48,931 nucleotides of DNA, from NCBI RefSeq assembly GCF_028293085.1, contig NZ_JAQGLC010000200.1, positions 1-48,931 of the forward strand. The letters run 5' to 3'. The position numbers were made by a program, and so were the translations under genes. The notes below the pieces were generated by a model. The model was not told the DNA's origin, searched no databases, and saw nothing but the letters and a program-made list of their open reading frames with translations. Shown here one piece after another: positions 39,104 to 46,951 of the stretch (positions are counted from its first letter, which is position 1; each line of letters opens with the position of its first letter). This DNA is from Sphingomonas bacterium. GTDB lineage: Bacteria; Pseudomonadota; Alphaproteobacteria; Sphingomonadales; Sphingomonadaceae.

Positions 39104-39981
39104 TCGCGCAGATAGGGGCGGTAATGGGGGTCGTCGCGCAGGCTTTCGGGCGGAAAAATCCAGGAGGCGATGACCTGGTCGGTGAGATCGGATTCGGTGA
39201 TCGGCGCTGCACGGAAGAGCCACTGAAGCAGAGCGATGGGACCCCGTAGCCGGTTTTGTTGGCTGATGCGCGGCCATAGGCGCTGCGTTATGTGCCACAG
39301 GCGGCCCGGGATCGGCAGCCTGTCGAGCAATCGTGCGATGCGTCCGTACCAGACCAGCTCGGCCGGGGAGAGCGAGGGATTCGCGCGCTCGGCTGGAATG
39401 GCGATTTCGTCCAGGCCGAGCGGTTCGCTGATCGCGCGCAGGAACGCCCGGGGATCGTCGCGCAGCAATTCATAGGGAAGGACAAGGACGTTCGCGTCGC
39501 CGAACGCAGCGCGATATCGCCGGATCAGCACGTCATAATCCCATGGGGACTCGCCCACGCCCTGACCACAAAAGTCGCGGATCGGGAGATGGCCGCCCAC
39601 GCGGATATGTTGCGAATAGGCGGAGAGCGCCGCCGCTCGAAACCCGCGGGTCACAATCAGGATGCGGGCATCGGGAAATACATCCGCGAGCAGGGCGCAG
39701 GCCGCGGCCTGGGCCGGCGCCATCGGCTGTCGTCGCATCGCCTCCAGGTCAACGCGTGCGAGACCGAAGCTCCCATGCGGGGTCGCGAATCCTTCCGCGC
39801 TGGTCACGCGGTATAAAGGCGCCGGGTCGAACCGCGCGCTGTCGCGCACCATCGCATAGACATTCTGGAACCCGGCGATCCCGCCATCGGCATAACCCAG
39901 CTGGGGATGCCGCGCGAACCAGTTGCGCAGATAGTTCGAGCCCGTCTTGGGATAGCCGATATGGATCAGATGCCCGGTCAC
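39079..39981 (-). CDS. PAPS-dependent sulfotransferase
   Basis: 300 residues from a GTG at 39979-39981 that overlaps the upstream stop (GTGA) and has AAGGGG six bases ahead; an ATG at 40005 would put eight more residues in front. The 5'-phosphosulfate loop is IGYPKTGSNYLRNWF, and the 3'-phosphate motif is ILIVTRGFRAAALSAYSQ. It should transfer sulfate from PAPS to a hydroxyl, possibly one made by the P450 or PhyH oxygenases. Last gene of the leftward operon. Confidence 0.88.
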   Translation of the reverse strand: MTGHLIHIGYPKTGSNYLRNWFARHPQLGYADGGIAGFQNVYAMVRDSARFDPAPLYRVTSAEGFATPHGSFGLARVDLEAMRRQPMAPAQAAACALLADVFPDARILIVTRGFRAAALSAYSQHIRVGGHLPIRDFCGQGVGESPWDYDVLIRRYRAAFGDANVLVLPYELLRDDPRAFLRAISEPLGLDEIAIPAERANPSLSPAELVWYGRIARLLDRLPIPGRLWHITQRLWPRISQQNRLRGPIALLQWLFRAAPITESDLTDQVIASWIFPPESLRDDPHYRPYLRDYFLDRAR

Positions 39982-41015
39982 GCGGCGCCCCTTGCCTGCC
40001 GCCAACGGGCGAGCGCCTCAAGGCAAATGGCCGTGGTCAACGCGGTCGAGCCCCAATAGGGAAAGGGATCGTCGATCCGTCCATCGGGCCAGCGCCGCCT
40101 GCCGCCGTGATAAAAAGAGTGCAGCGGCCAGCTGCCGTCCTCCCGTTGCTCCTCGAGCAGCTCGCCTATCGTCGCCTCCTCGGCGACACGCCCCCAGTCC
40201 AGCATGCTACTGACGAGCAGCGCGCGCTCAAGCGCATTGGCCGGCTTGGCAGAAAGGAGGCGCGGCATGATGATGTCCTCCGCCTCGGGCGCGACCGGGC
40301 GCAGGCTCCTCGAAAAGGCGTAGCGAACGACGAACGGGTTGTCGTACCATTTGTCGCAGGTCGTCTCGCATCCGTCGCGCAGGATATCGAGCAGATAGTC
40401 GACGACGGCCCGGTGGCCGGGAAAGGCCCCCAGTGCGAAGAGGCAATTGGCATTCACCACCGCGTCGACATCGCCCGGTTCGGCTGAGGTGATCCGGAAG
40501 AACCCGCGGATCACGAGTTGGTGGCGCAGCTGGCGCAGCATTACGCGGCGGAGCGCCGGGCCGGTCCAGCGTAGCCGTGGCACCACCCAGGTATAGAAGA
40601 GCCCACGATGGTCCCGGTTGGCGATTATCAGCGCCGGGTCGACGGTGTCCGGGGCGTTGCGCTGCGCGAGCACGGCGGAGACGCAGCACGTATCGTCCAG
40701 GTCAGGCGGCAGGGGGCGGAACATCGGGTTGTCACGGGTCCAGTGTCGCCACAGGCCATATTCGTCGCGCTGGCCGCGCAGGAAGTCGATCGCACGACCA
40801 ACCAGATCCTCCGCGCCCGGCACAAAGCCGAGCGAATGCGCCACAAGCGCGGTCGGGAAGACCGAGGGGTCGAGGGTCAGCGCGCCCTGCATGTCGCGCC
40901 GTTCGCAGGTCACCACCGGGAGTTCCCCGCTGTCGAGCTGATTGCCGGCAAGGAAGGCAAGGCCGCCGGTGATGGCGCAGCCGATTTGATCGTCAATCGG
41001 CATTGATGCTCTCAT
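39978..41015 (-). CDS. Terpene-cyclase/prenyltransferase alpha-toroid protein with DLDDT motif
   Basis: 345 residues; a start at 41003 is also possible. PPDLDDTCC (D105-T109) lines up with the DxDDTA active site of class II terpene cyclases such as squalene-hopene cyclase. QW-type motifs are seen at GQRDEYGLW and at QREDGSW near the end, as expected for an alpha/alpha toroid. It has only one such domain, about half the length of squalene-hopene cyclase. It may cyclise a short prenyl chain by protonation, or be a non-cyclase toroid. Upstream of and coupled to the sulfotransferase; no signal peptide. Confidence 0.65.
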   Translation of the reverse strand: MRASMPIDDQIGCAITGGLAFLAGNQLDSGELPVVTCERRDMQGALTLDPSVFPTALVAHSLGFVPGAEDLVGRAIDFLRGQRDEYGLWRHWTRDNPMFRPLPPDLDDTCCVSAVLAQRNAPDTVDPALIIANRDHRGLFYTWVVPRLRWTGPALRRVMLRQLRHQLVIRGFFRITSAEPGDVDAVVNANCLFALGAFPGHRAVVDYLLDILRDGCETTCDKWYDNPFVVRYAFSRSLRPVAPEAEDIIMPRLLSAKPANALERALLVSSMLDWGRVAEEATIGELLEEQREDGSWPLHSFYHGGRRRWPDGRIDDPFPYWGSTALTTAICLEALARWRQARGAA

Positions 41016-41153
41016 CCCGGTAGCCAGAGTACGCGTCGCAGCCGAAGCCTAATCCAATGCGTAACGGTTGCGCTAGGTCGCGACGCGCGCGTGACGATCT
41101 GGATATGATCGTCACCGATGACTCGCCTGGGAGCGAGCGCTTCAGCAGCGCGT

Positions 41154-42311
41154 CTAGAGAAGCTCGAGCAGCTTTTCGGCGAATATGACAGATGGATTGG
41201 GTGGCACCATTTGCCGGATCCGCGCGGATGCTGCCTGACCGATCGCTCGCCATTCGGCCCGCCGCGCCCAGGCGCGTTCGAGCGCTTCGTCGAGATGACC
41301 TTCGCTCGCGGACGCGGTGATAAACCCGGTCTGCCCGTCGCTCAGCACCTCGGCGTTGCCGCCAACTGGCGTGACGATGGAGACTCGCGCGCTGAGCATC
41401 GCCTCGACCAGGGTGAGCGGCAGGCCCTCGCAATGCGACGGCAGGATCAGACCGTGATGATCGTCCCAGATCGCATCCGGTCTTGTGGTGAACCCTGCGA
41501 AGCTGACACGTTTCAGGTCCAGAAGCGACGCCATCGCTTCCAGGCCCTCGCGATTATGACCCGAACCAAAAAATCGCACGTCGAACTCGCGTGCGCGCCA
41601 CTTATCCTGGGCGAGCACGCGCAGCAGCATGTCCTGGCCCTTTTCGCGCACATCCAGTCGTGCGACGCAGGCGAAGCGGAGCCCGCCTTCTTCGTCGGGC
41701 CAATCGTTGCGCGGTTCCCACGCGACCTGGAACGGATTGCGGACCACGCTGGCGTTGACCAGACGGATCGCGAGCTGCTCTTCGGTGAGCCTGAGATTAT
41801 GGTCGGATACGAAATAGGCGGCACGGGCGCCTGTATAGATCTCGCCGACAACGGCACGGAGATGATCGGGCGGCCAATACATGTCGGTGGCTTTCTGGCT
41901 GATCATCACATAGGGAACGCCGAAGCGCCGACAGACCGACGCGGCGAGCCAGCCGTCGTAATTCAGTCCCTGTGATATGATCGCGAGCTCTGCGCCACTG
42001 GATCGAAGCGCCCTGCTTATCCGAAATTCGGTCATGCGGCGCGCGGCATGCCACGCCATGTAGATCAGCGACCGAACCTTGCGCGGCAGCCGGCGCGGAC
42101 CCGTCGTATCGACGATCGTCGCGCCGAGCGCCGTGAGCTCGACGATCCTCGATTGCGCGTAATCGATCCGCGGCTTGCATACCGTTATGGCGTGGCCCCG
42201 CCGCGCCAGAATGGCCGCCGCGGCGCTCCACAATTCCTCGCTGCCGCCCCAAACGTCGTTGCTGCTGAAAAAGGCCAGGCGGCGCGGGCGTGGCCCATGC
42301 GGATCAATCAT
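41154..42311 (-). CDS. Glycosyltransferase family 4
   Basis: 385 residues of the GT-B fold. The N-terminal domain begins RRLAFFSSNDVWGGSEELW (acceptor side), and the C-terminal domain has VARLDVREKGQDMLL and the EX7E donor motif SHCEGLPLTLVEAM. Retaining transfer of a sugar from a nucleotide donor is expected. First gene of the leftward group (139 bases ahead of the toroid gene), divergent from the GT2 gene. Confidence 0.92.
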   Translation of the reverse strand: MIDPHGPRPRRLAFFSSNDVWGGSEELWSAAAAILARRGHAITVCKPRIDYAQSRIVELTALGATIVDTTGPRRLPRKVRSLIYMAWHAARRMTEFRISRALRSSGAELAIISQGLNYDGWLAASVCRRFGVPYVMISQKATDMYWPPDHLRAVVGEIYTGARAAYFVSDHNLRLTEEQLAIRLVNASVVRNPFQVAWEPRNDWPDEEGGLRFACVARLDVREKGQDMLLRVLAQDKWRAREFDVRFFGSGHNREGLEAMASLLDLKRVSFAGFTTRPDAIWDDHHGLILPSHCEGLPLTLVEAMLSARVSIVTPVGGNAEVLSDGQTGFITASASEGHLDEALERAWARRAEWRAIGQAASARIRQMVPPNPSVIFAEKLLELL

Positions 42312-42446
42312 CCAACGCGGGTATGGTCCCGGCCATCAAAAGTCCATATTGGCAACGAGGACGCACAGGAAAGCCCGCGATCACGAACCGACATAATGTC
42401 GTGTGGCCGGGCATTATCCCTATGAGGTTTGAGGGTGGCCTGATCC

Positions 42447-43598
42447 ATGTCCTGCATAGAGCTTTCGGCGGTCGATCGCCTCGTTTCGGTGATCGTGCCT
42501 GCCTTTAATGCAGAGCGCACCCTGGGGGAGACCCTGAGATCGGTTGCACACCAGAGCCATAAATGCCTGGAAATCCTCATTGTCGACGATGGCTCGACCG
42601 ATGCAACGGCCGCGATCGCGACAGCCTTCTGCATGAACGATCCACGCGCCCGCCTGATTTCCAAGCCGAATGGCGGCGTCGCATCGGCACGGAACAGGGG
42701 GATCGCCGAAGCACGTGCGGAGTTCGTCGCGCCGATCGATGCTGACGATGTCTGGCATCCCGATTTTATCACCCGCCTGCTGGAAAAGGCCATCGAAGCC
42801 CCGGTTGCGCCAGGTTTCGTTCACGCCCTGTCGCGCCATCTCGACGGTAATTCCCGCGTCGTCCGCTCCTGCTCGACGACGACGGCTGGCGGGTTCGTCC
42901 TCGGCCGGATGATCTACCAGAACATCGTCGGGAATGGCAGCGCGATGCTGATCCTGCGTTCCGCGGCGCTCGCGGCCGGCGGTTACGACGAGCGCCTCCG
43001 CGCCGCGGGCCTGGAGGGGTGCGAAGATTATTTGCTGCAGTTACAGATCGCCGCGCGACACCGCGTTGCGGCCGTTTCCGAATATCTGGTCGGCTATCGA
43101 CTCGGCGACACGACGATGTCGAGCAATCAGGAGCGTATGTACCATTCGTTCCAGATGGCGATCGCCCTGTTCCGCGTGGACAACCCGGATATCAGCTTTC
43201 CCACTCGAATCCTGCGCTGGCAGCGTGCCAGTGGCGTGCTCGTCCTCGCCAGATGGCAGGCGAATCGAGGCCGGTTTGTCGGGGCACTTGCGAGTCTGCT
43301 CGTCGCGAGTTGGCTCGATCCGCTTGCGACCGCTGCCGCCCTGCAGCGAGATGCGACGCGCCTGAAGCGTAGGGTAGCGTCGCGGGCGCGCGGTACCCCC
43401 GCCGCATTCCAATCCTTTTATGCGCTGAACCCTGCAATCGTCGGCGAAGTCGGCGCCGCGCCATCCGATTGGTTATCGCTGATCGAGGCAGCGAGGGTGC
43501 GGTGGATCGATAGGATCGGTCTTATAGCCGATTCCGGAGTGCGCCACTCGATGGTCGGCGCAACGGCGGTCGGCGCCTCGGCGGACACTCATTCGTGA
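42447..43598 (+). CDS. Glycosyltransferase family 2
   Basis: 383 residues of the GT-A fold. The start of the donor domain is VSVIVPAFNAERTLGETL, with ILIVDDGSTD, GGVASARNRGI and the DXD-type motif IDADD. The C-terminal third is helix-rich and without a clear match. It should add a sugar by an inverting mechanism. It faces away from GT4 across a 135-base shared promoter region and is probably the last gene of the cluster; a 170-base gap separates it from the LacI gene. Confidence 0.92.
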   Translation: MSCIELSAVDRLVSVIVPAFNAERTLGETLRSVAHQSHKCLEILIVDDGSTDATAAIATAFCMNDPRARLISKPNGGVASARNRGIAEARAEFVAPIDADDVWHPDFITRLLEKAIEAPVAPGFVHALSRHLDGNSRVVRSCSTTTAGGFVLGRMIYQNIVGNGSAMLILRSAALAAGGYDERLRAAGLEGCEDYLLQLQIAARHRVAAVSEYLVGYRLGDTTMSSNQERMYHSFQMAIALFRVDNPDISFPTRILRWQRASGVLVLARWQANRGRFVGALASLLVASWLDPLATAAALQRDATRLKRRVASRARGTPAAFQSFYALNPAIVGEVGAAPSDWLSLIEAARVRWIDRIGLIADSGVRHSMVGATAVGASADTHS

Positions 43599-43768
43599 CG
43601 CAGCAGGGTCATTGAACTGATCAGGTCTGTCCGCTGGTATGAGATCGCCATCGCTCACCAGGAGGCGCCGCCTGGTTCATGGCCGTCTCTGTGGCCAACC
43701 CGATTTTATGCAATATTATTGTGATTTTTCAATCCGAAGCGGCGGCATGGCTGCAGCGAGACGGTTTG

Positions 43769-44782
43769 CTAGCCCCCGCACGACTCCCGCACGATCAGGT
43801 CGGTAGGCAGGAGATAGGGAAGATTGTCCGGGCTGGGATCGAGGATCCTCGAGACCAGCAGGCGGCCGGCTTCATAGGTGTCCTGCCGGATGGTGGTGAG
43901 CGTCGGCGTGCTCAATCGGCTGAGGAGCATGTCGTCATAGCCGACCACCGATACGTCTTTCGGCACGGACAGGCCGGCCCGGCGAAGCGCCCGGATCGCG
44001 CCGAGCGCGATCAGGTCGCTCGATGCGACGATGCCGTCAAAGACCACCCCCTGCCGCAGCAGCCGGCTGACCGCCTCCTCCGCCGACTCGAACTCGAAAT
44101 CCACCGGCACGACGAGCTTCGGATCGAGTTCCAGCCCGCTCTCCCTCAATCCCTCGGTGTAGCCGGCGCGGCGCTGGAGCGCTTCCGGATCGGTGCTGCC
44201 GACGAAGGCGATCGATTTCCGGCCCAATCGGGCCAGGTGCAACGTCGCGCGGCGCCCCCCGAGCAGGTTGTCCGAACCGATCGAGCAATATTTCTGGCCG
44301 GCCACCTGCGCGCCCCAGACCACGAAACGGGCATTGGTATCGACGAGCTGGTTGAGCGCATCGTGCAGCATGCTCTGGCCGAGAAAGATCACGCCACTGG
44401 CGCGGCTGGTGGTCACGGCAAGAACCAGATCGTCATAGCTGGCAGGCGCGGTATGGCTGACGGTGAAGTCGCAGCCGCGCGCACGCGCCGCCTCCCCGAT
44501 GCTCGCCAGCAATTCCAGGAAGAACGGGTGCGAGAGCGGCAGGGGCCGGCCCCGCAGATGCGGCGTCACGATCGCGATCGAGCCTTCGGCGCCGATCGGG
44601 CCGGCCGGCATATAACGGCGGAAGGGATAATCATGGTCGCGCGCCAGGGCCCAGATGCGCTGCTTGGTGCGCGTGCTGATCAGGGCATGATCGTTGAGCG
44701 CGCGCGATACCGTCGATACCGACACCCCGGCCAGCTTCGCCAGATCCTCCAGCGTGGTATTGTTGTTGCTACTGCTGCCCAT
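43769..44782 (-). CDS. LacI family transcriptional regulator
   Basis: 337 residues from MGSSSNNNTT, the usual LacI length; an upstream ATG at 44845 would add 21 residues ahead of the helix-turn-helix. The HTH is LEDLAKLAGVSVSTVSRALN. The sugar-binding domain shows IAIVTPHL, IVASSDLIALGAIRALRRAG and DVSVVGYDD. It is divergent from the MFS gene, 57 bases away. Its likely operators are AYGCAA/TTGCRT repeats at 44820, 46472 and 46647. Confidence 0.94.
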   Translation of the reverse strand: MGSSSNNNTTLEDLAKLAGVSVSTVSRALNDHALISTRTKQRIWALARDHDYPFRRYMPAGPIGAEGSIAIVTPHLRGRPLPLSHPFFLELLASIGEAARARGCDFTVSHTAPASYDDLVLAVTTSRASGVIFLGQSMLHDALNQLVDTNARFVVWGAQVAGQKYCSIGSDNLLGGRRATLHLARLGRKSIAFVGSTDPEALQRRAGYTEGLRESGLELDPKLVVPVDFEFESAEEAVSRLLRQGVVFDGIVASSDLIALGAIRALRRAGLSVPKDVSVVGYDDMLLSRLSTPTLTTIRQDTYEAGRLLVSRILDPSPDNLPYLLPTDLIVRESCGG

Positions 44783-44819
44783 CGCGCCCAAGCTGAAAGT
44801 CGCCAGATCCGTTCGCCTT

Positions 44820-44841
44820 AATGCATTGAAAGGGGCCCTTT
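44820..44841. promoter_or_regulatory. Palindromes between lacI and MFS genes
   Basis: AATGCATT (44820-44827) is a full palindrome and overlaps the ATGCA half-site. AAAGGGGCCCTTT (44829-44841) is a palindrome that also holds the SD of the MFS gene. Binding here could control both divergent genes. Confidence 0.4.
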
Positions 44842-46393
44842 GCAAGCAAGCGACGAGAAGTCGATCGAGGATGTCGCGCCGCGCAGCGTTGCCAGACCGG
44901 CTCTTTCCTTCCTGCAGATATGGAACATGTGCTGTGGCCTGTTCGGCGTGCAGATCGTCTGGGGTCTGCAGAACGTCAACACGAGCCGCATCTTTCAGAC
45001 GCTGGGTGCCAATATCGACGAATTGGCGATCCTGTGGATTGCCGCGCCCATAACCGGCCTCGTCCTGCAGCCGATCGTGGGCTATCTCAGCGACCGGACA
45101 TGGGGGCCGCTCGGCCGTCGTCGCCCCTATCTTTTCTTCGGCTCGATGCTGACGGCCGTCGCGCTGTTCATCATGCCGAACGTGACCACCTTATGGTCGG
45201 CAAGCCTGATGCTCTGGGTGCTGACCGCCTCGATCAACGTCGTCATGGAGCCGTTCCGCGCGCTCGTCGCGGACACATTGCCCGAGAAGCAGCGCACCAC
45301 CGGCTTCGCGATGCAGGTGTTCTTCATCGGAACGGGCGCCGTGCTGGCATCGGCGCTTCCCTGGGTGCTGACGCACTGGTTCGGCATGAGCGGGCTCGCT
45401 GCCCCCGGCATGCTGCCGCAGTCCGTGCGCATGGCCTTCTATGTCGGTGGCATCAGCCTTTTGGTCGCCGTGATGTGGACCGTGTTCACCACATCGGAAC
45501 GGCCACCCGAGAAACTCGCCGCCGACGCGCCGGAGCTGGCGGTCCATAACGTGCCGACCGCCAAAGGCGCGGTCGCGCTGATGCGGAGCGGCTTGCTGTG
45601 GATCGCCGGCGGGGGCGCCATCTGTGCCGTGGCGGCGATGCAGGGCTATGAACGCGAAATCTATGTCCTGGCGGCGATCGCCTGCGCTTTCGGCTTCTCG
45701 CAACTCGCCGCGGTGTGGCTGCGTCGCCAGGGACGCATGTCGATCGGCATGCTCGAAATCGTCGAGGACATATTGCATATGCCGGTCGTGCTGGGACGGC
45801 TGGCGATCGTCCAGTTCTTCACCTGGTTCGGCATGTTCGCGATGTGGATCTTCACGGTTCCAGCGCTCGCAGCGCGCCATTACGGCACCACCGACGCGAC
45901 ATCGGCCGCCTATAATGCGAGCGCCGACTGGGTGGGAATCCTTTTCGCGGGCTATAATGGCGTCGCCGCGCTTGTCGCCCTGGCGCTTCCCGCCATTTCG
46001 GCGCGTATCGGGCAGCGCGCCTGCCATGCGCTCTGCCTGGTGCTTGGCGCGATGGGGCTGTTGGGCTTCGTGACGATCGACGATCCGGCCCTGCTGTGGA
46101 TTCCGGATATCGGGATCGGCTGTGCCTGGGCGTCGATCCTCTCGCTTCCCTATGCGATGCTCGCCAACGCGCTCCCGCCGCGCAAGATGGGCGTCTATAT
46201 GGGCATCCACAACATCTTCCTGGTGCTGCCGCAACTCGTCGCCGCCACCGTGCTCGGCTTCCTGCTCAAGCATGTCTTCGGCGGCCAGGCGATTCTCGCG
46301 CTGGCCTTGTCCGCGGGATCGCTTCTGCTGGCCGCCATCTGCGTGCTCGCAATCCCGGGCCAGCCCCGTTCGGATCGGCCGGCAGGGCACTGA
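44840..46393 (+). CDS. MFS sugar transporter, SLC45/sucrose type
   Basis: 517 residues with twelve predicted membrane helices, starting at a TTG with AAAGGGG five bases upstream. The loop after helix 2, SDRTWGPLGRRRPYLFFG, is the hallmark of the sucrose/maltose-proton symporters (SLC45, SuT). The VADTLPEKQRTTGFAMQ loop fits as well. It should import a disaccharide or glucoside with protons. Between a LacI gene and a carbohydrate-type TBDR, it is the inner-membrane step of a sugar uptake locus. Confidence 0.92.
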   Translation: MQASDEKSIEDVAPRSVARPALSFLQIWNMCCGLFGVQIVWGLQNVNTSRIFQTLGANIDELAILWIAAPITGLVLQPIVGYLSDRTWGPLGRRRPYLFFGSMLTAVALFIMPNVTTLWSASLMLWVLTASINVVMEPFRALVADTLPEKQRTTGFAMQVFFIGTGAVLASALPWVLTHWFGMSGLAAPGMLPQSVRMAFYVGGISLLVAVMWTVFTTSERPPEKLAADAPELAVHNVPTAKGAVALMRSGLLWIAGGGAICAVAAMQGYEREIYVLAAIACAFGFSQLAAVWLRRQGRMSIGMLEIVEDILHMPVVLGRLAIVQFFTWFGMFAMWIFTVPALAARHYGTTDATSAAYNASADWVGILFAGYNGVAALVALALPAISARIGQRACHALCLVLGAMGLLGFVTIDDPALLWIPDIGIGCAWASILSLPYAMLANALPPRKMGVYMGIHNIFLVLPQLVAATVLGFLLKHVFGGQAILALALSAGSLLLAAICVLAIPGQPRSDRPAGH

Positions 46394-46471
46394 ATTGCCG
46401 TTTCGCCGGGCGCTCGCAAGCGCGAGCGCGAATCGCCCGGGAGAGCGGGCCTCCGCACGCGCCCGACCCGG

Positions 46472-46494
46472 TTTTATGCAAAACTTGCATAAAA
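46472..46494. promoter_or_regulatory. Perfect 10-bp palindrome, likely LacI operator
   Basis: TTTTATGCAA-AAC-TTGCATAAAA: two 10-base arms with a 3-base centre. TTTTATGCAA also occurs alone at 43704-43713, just past the 3' end of the LacI gene. Confidence 0.6.
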
Positions 46495-46646
46495 TAACAC
46501 CGGAATGAGGCTTTCATTTCGAGCCGGCACCACCCCCGATCAGTGATCGGTGCGGCGCATGAAACCGGAGCTTTCCTTGATTCCTCTCGGAATAGCGCCC
46601 CAAATGGCAATGCGTGGGCGGGAAATAGGTCCGAATCAATTACCAC

Positions 46647-46684
46647 TTGCGTCCTACGCAAAATTACGCAAAGTTATGCAAAGA
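46647..46684. promoter_or_regulatory. Operator array with three 10-bp direct repeats
   Basis: TTGCGT-CCT-ACGCAA (46647-46661) is a palindrome whose right arm begins three tandem repeats: TACGCAAAAT, TACGCAAAGT, TATGCAAAGA (46655-46684). The 10-base period puts each AYGCAA half-site on the same helix face. Confidence 0.6.
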
Positions 46685-46745
46685 GGTTCAACAACCGGAC
46701 CAGCGACGCCAAAGCAGCGCCGCCGGCCGGGAGGAGGGGGTTTCC

Positions 46746-46910
46746 ATGTCGACATTTGTCGCGCGCCCTGAGGCGATCGACTCGGCCCGCCGCCGCGCGG
46801 GCCTCTGCGCCCTGCCCTTCGAACATCTGCGTCCAGATATCGTCTGGTCGCCGGACGGAAATGCATACCGCGAGGGCATCGTGGGCATGAATTCACAGAG
46901 TGAAAATTGA
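46746..46910 (+). CDS. Possible 54-residue ORF before TBDR
   Basis: MSTFVARPEAIDSARRRAGL... to a TGA 41 bases before the TBDR start, behind a GGAGGAGGGGG SD five bases upstream. No signal peptide, membrane helix or known family is visible. It could be a real small protein, a leader that tunes TBDR translation, or chance. Confidence 0.35.
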   Translation: MSTFVARPEAIDSARRRAGLCALPFEHLRPDIVWSPDGNAYREGIVGMNSQSEN

Positions 46911-46951
46911 TCGTCTCCACGAAGGAGCGGCAAAGAATAGGGGAGATTACC

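Larger units (their letters stand above)
46394..46951. other. Control region between MFS and TBDR genes
   Basis: 558 bases with no gene of normal size. It holds two operator-like arrays (46472, 46647), and a short frame with a very strong SD (46746-46910). The rest shows nothing recognisable. Confidence 0.6.
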
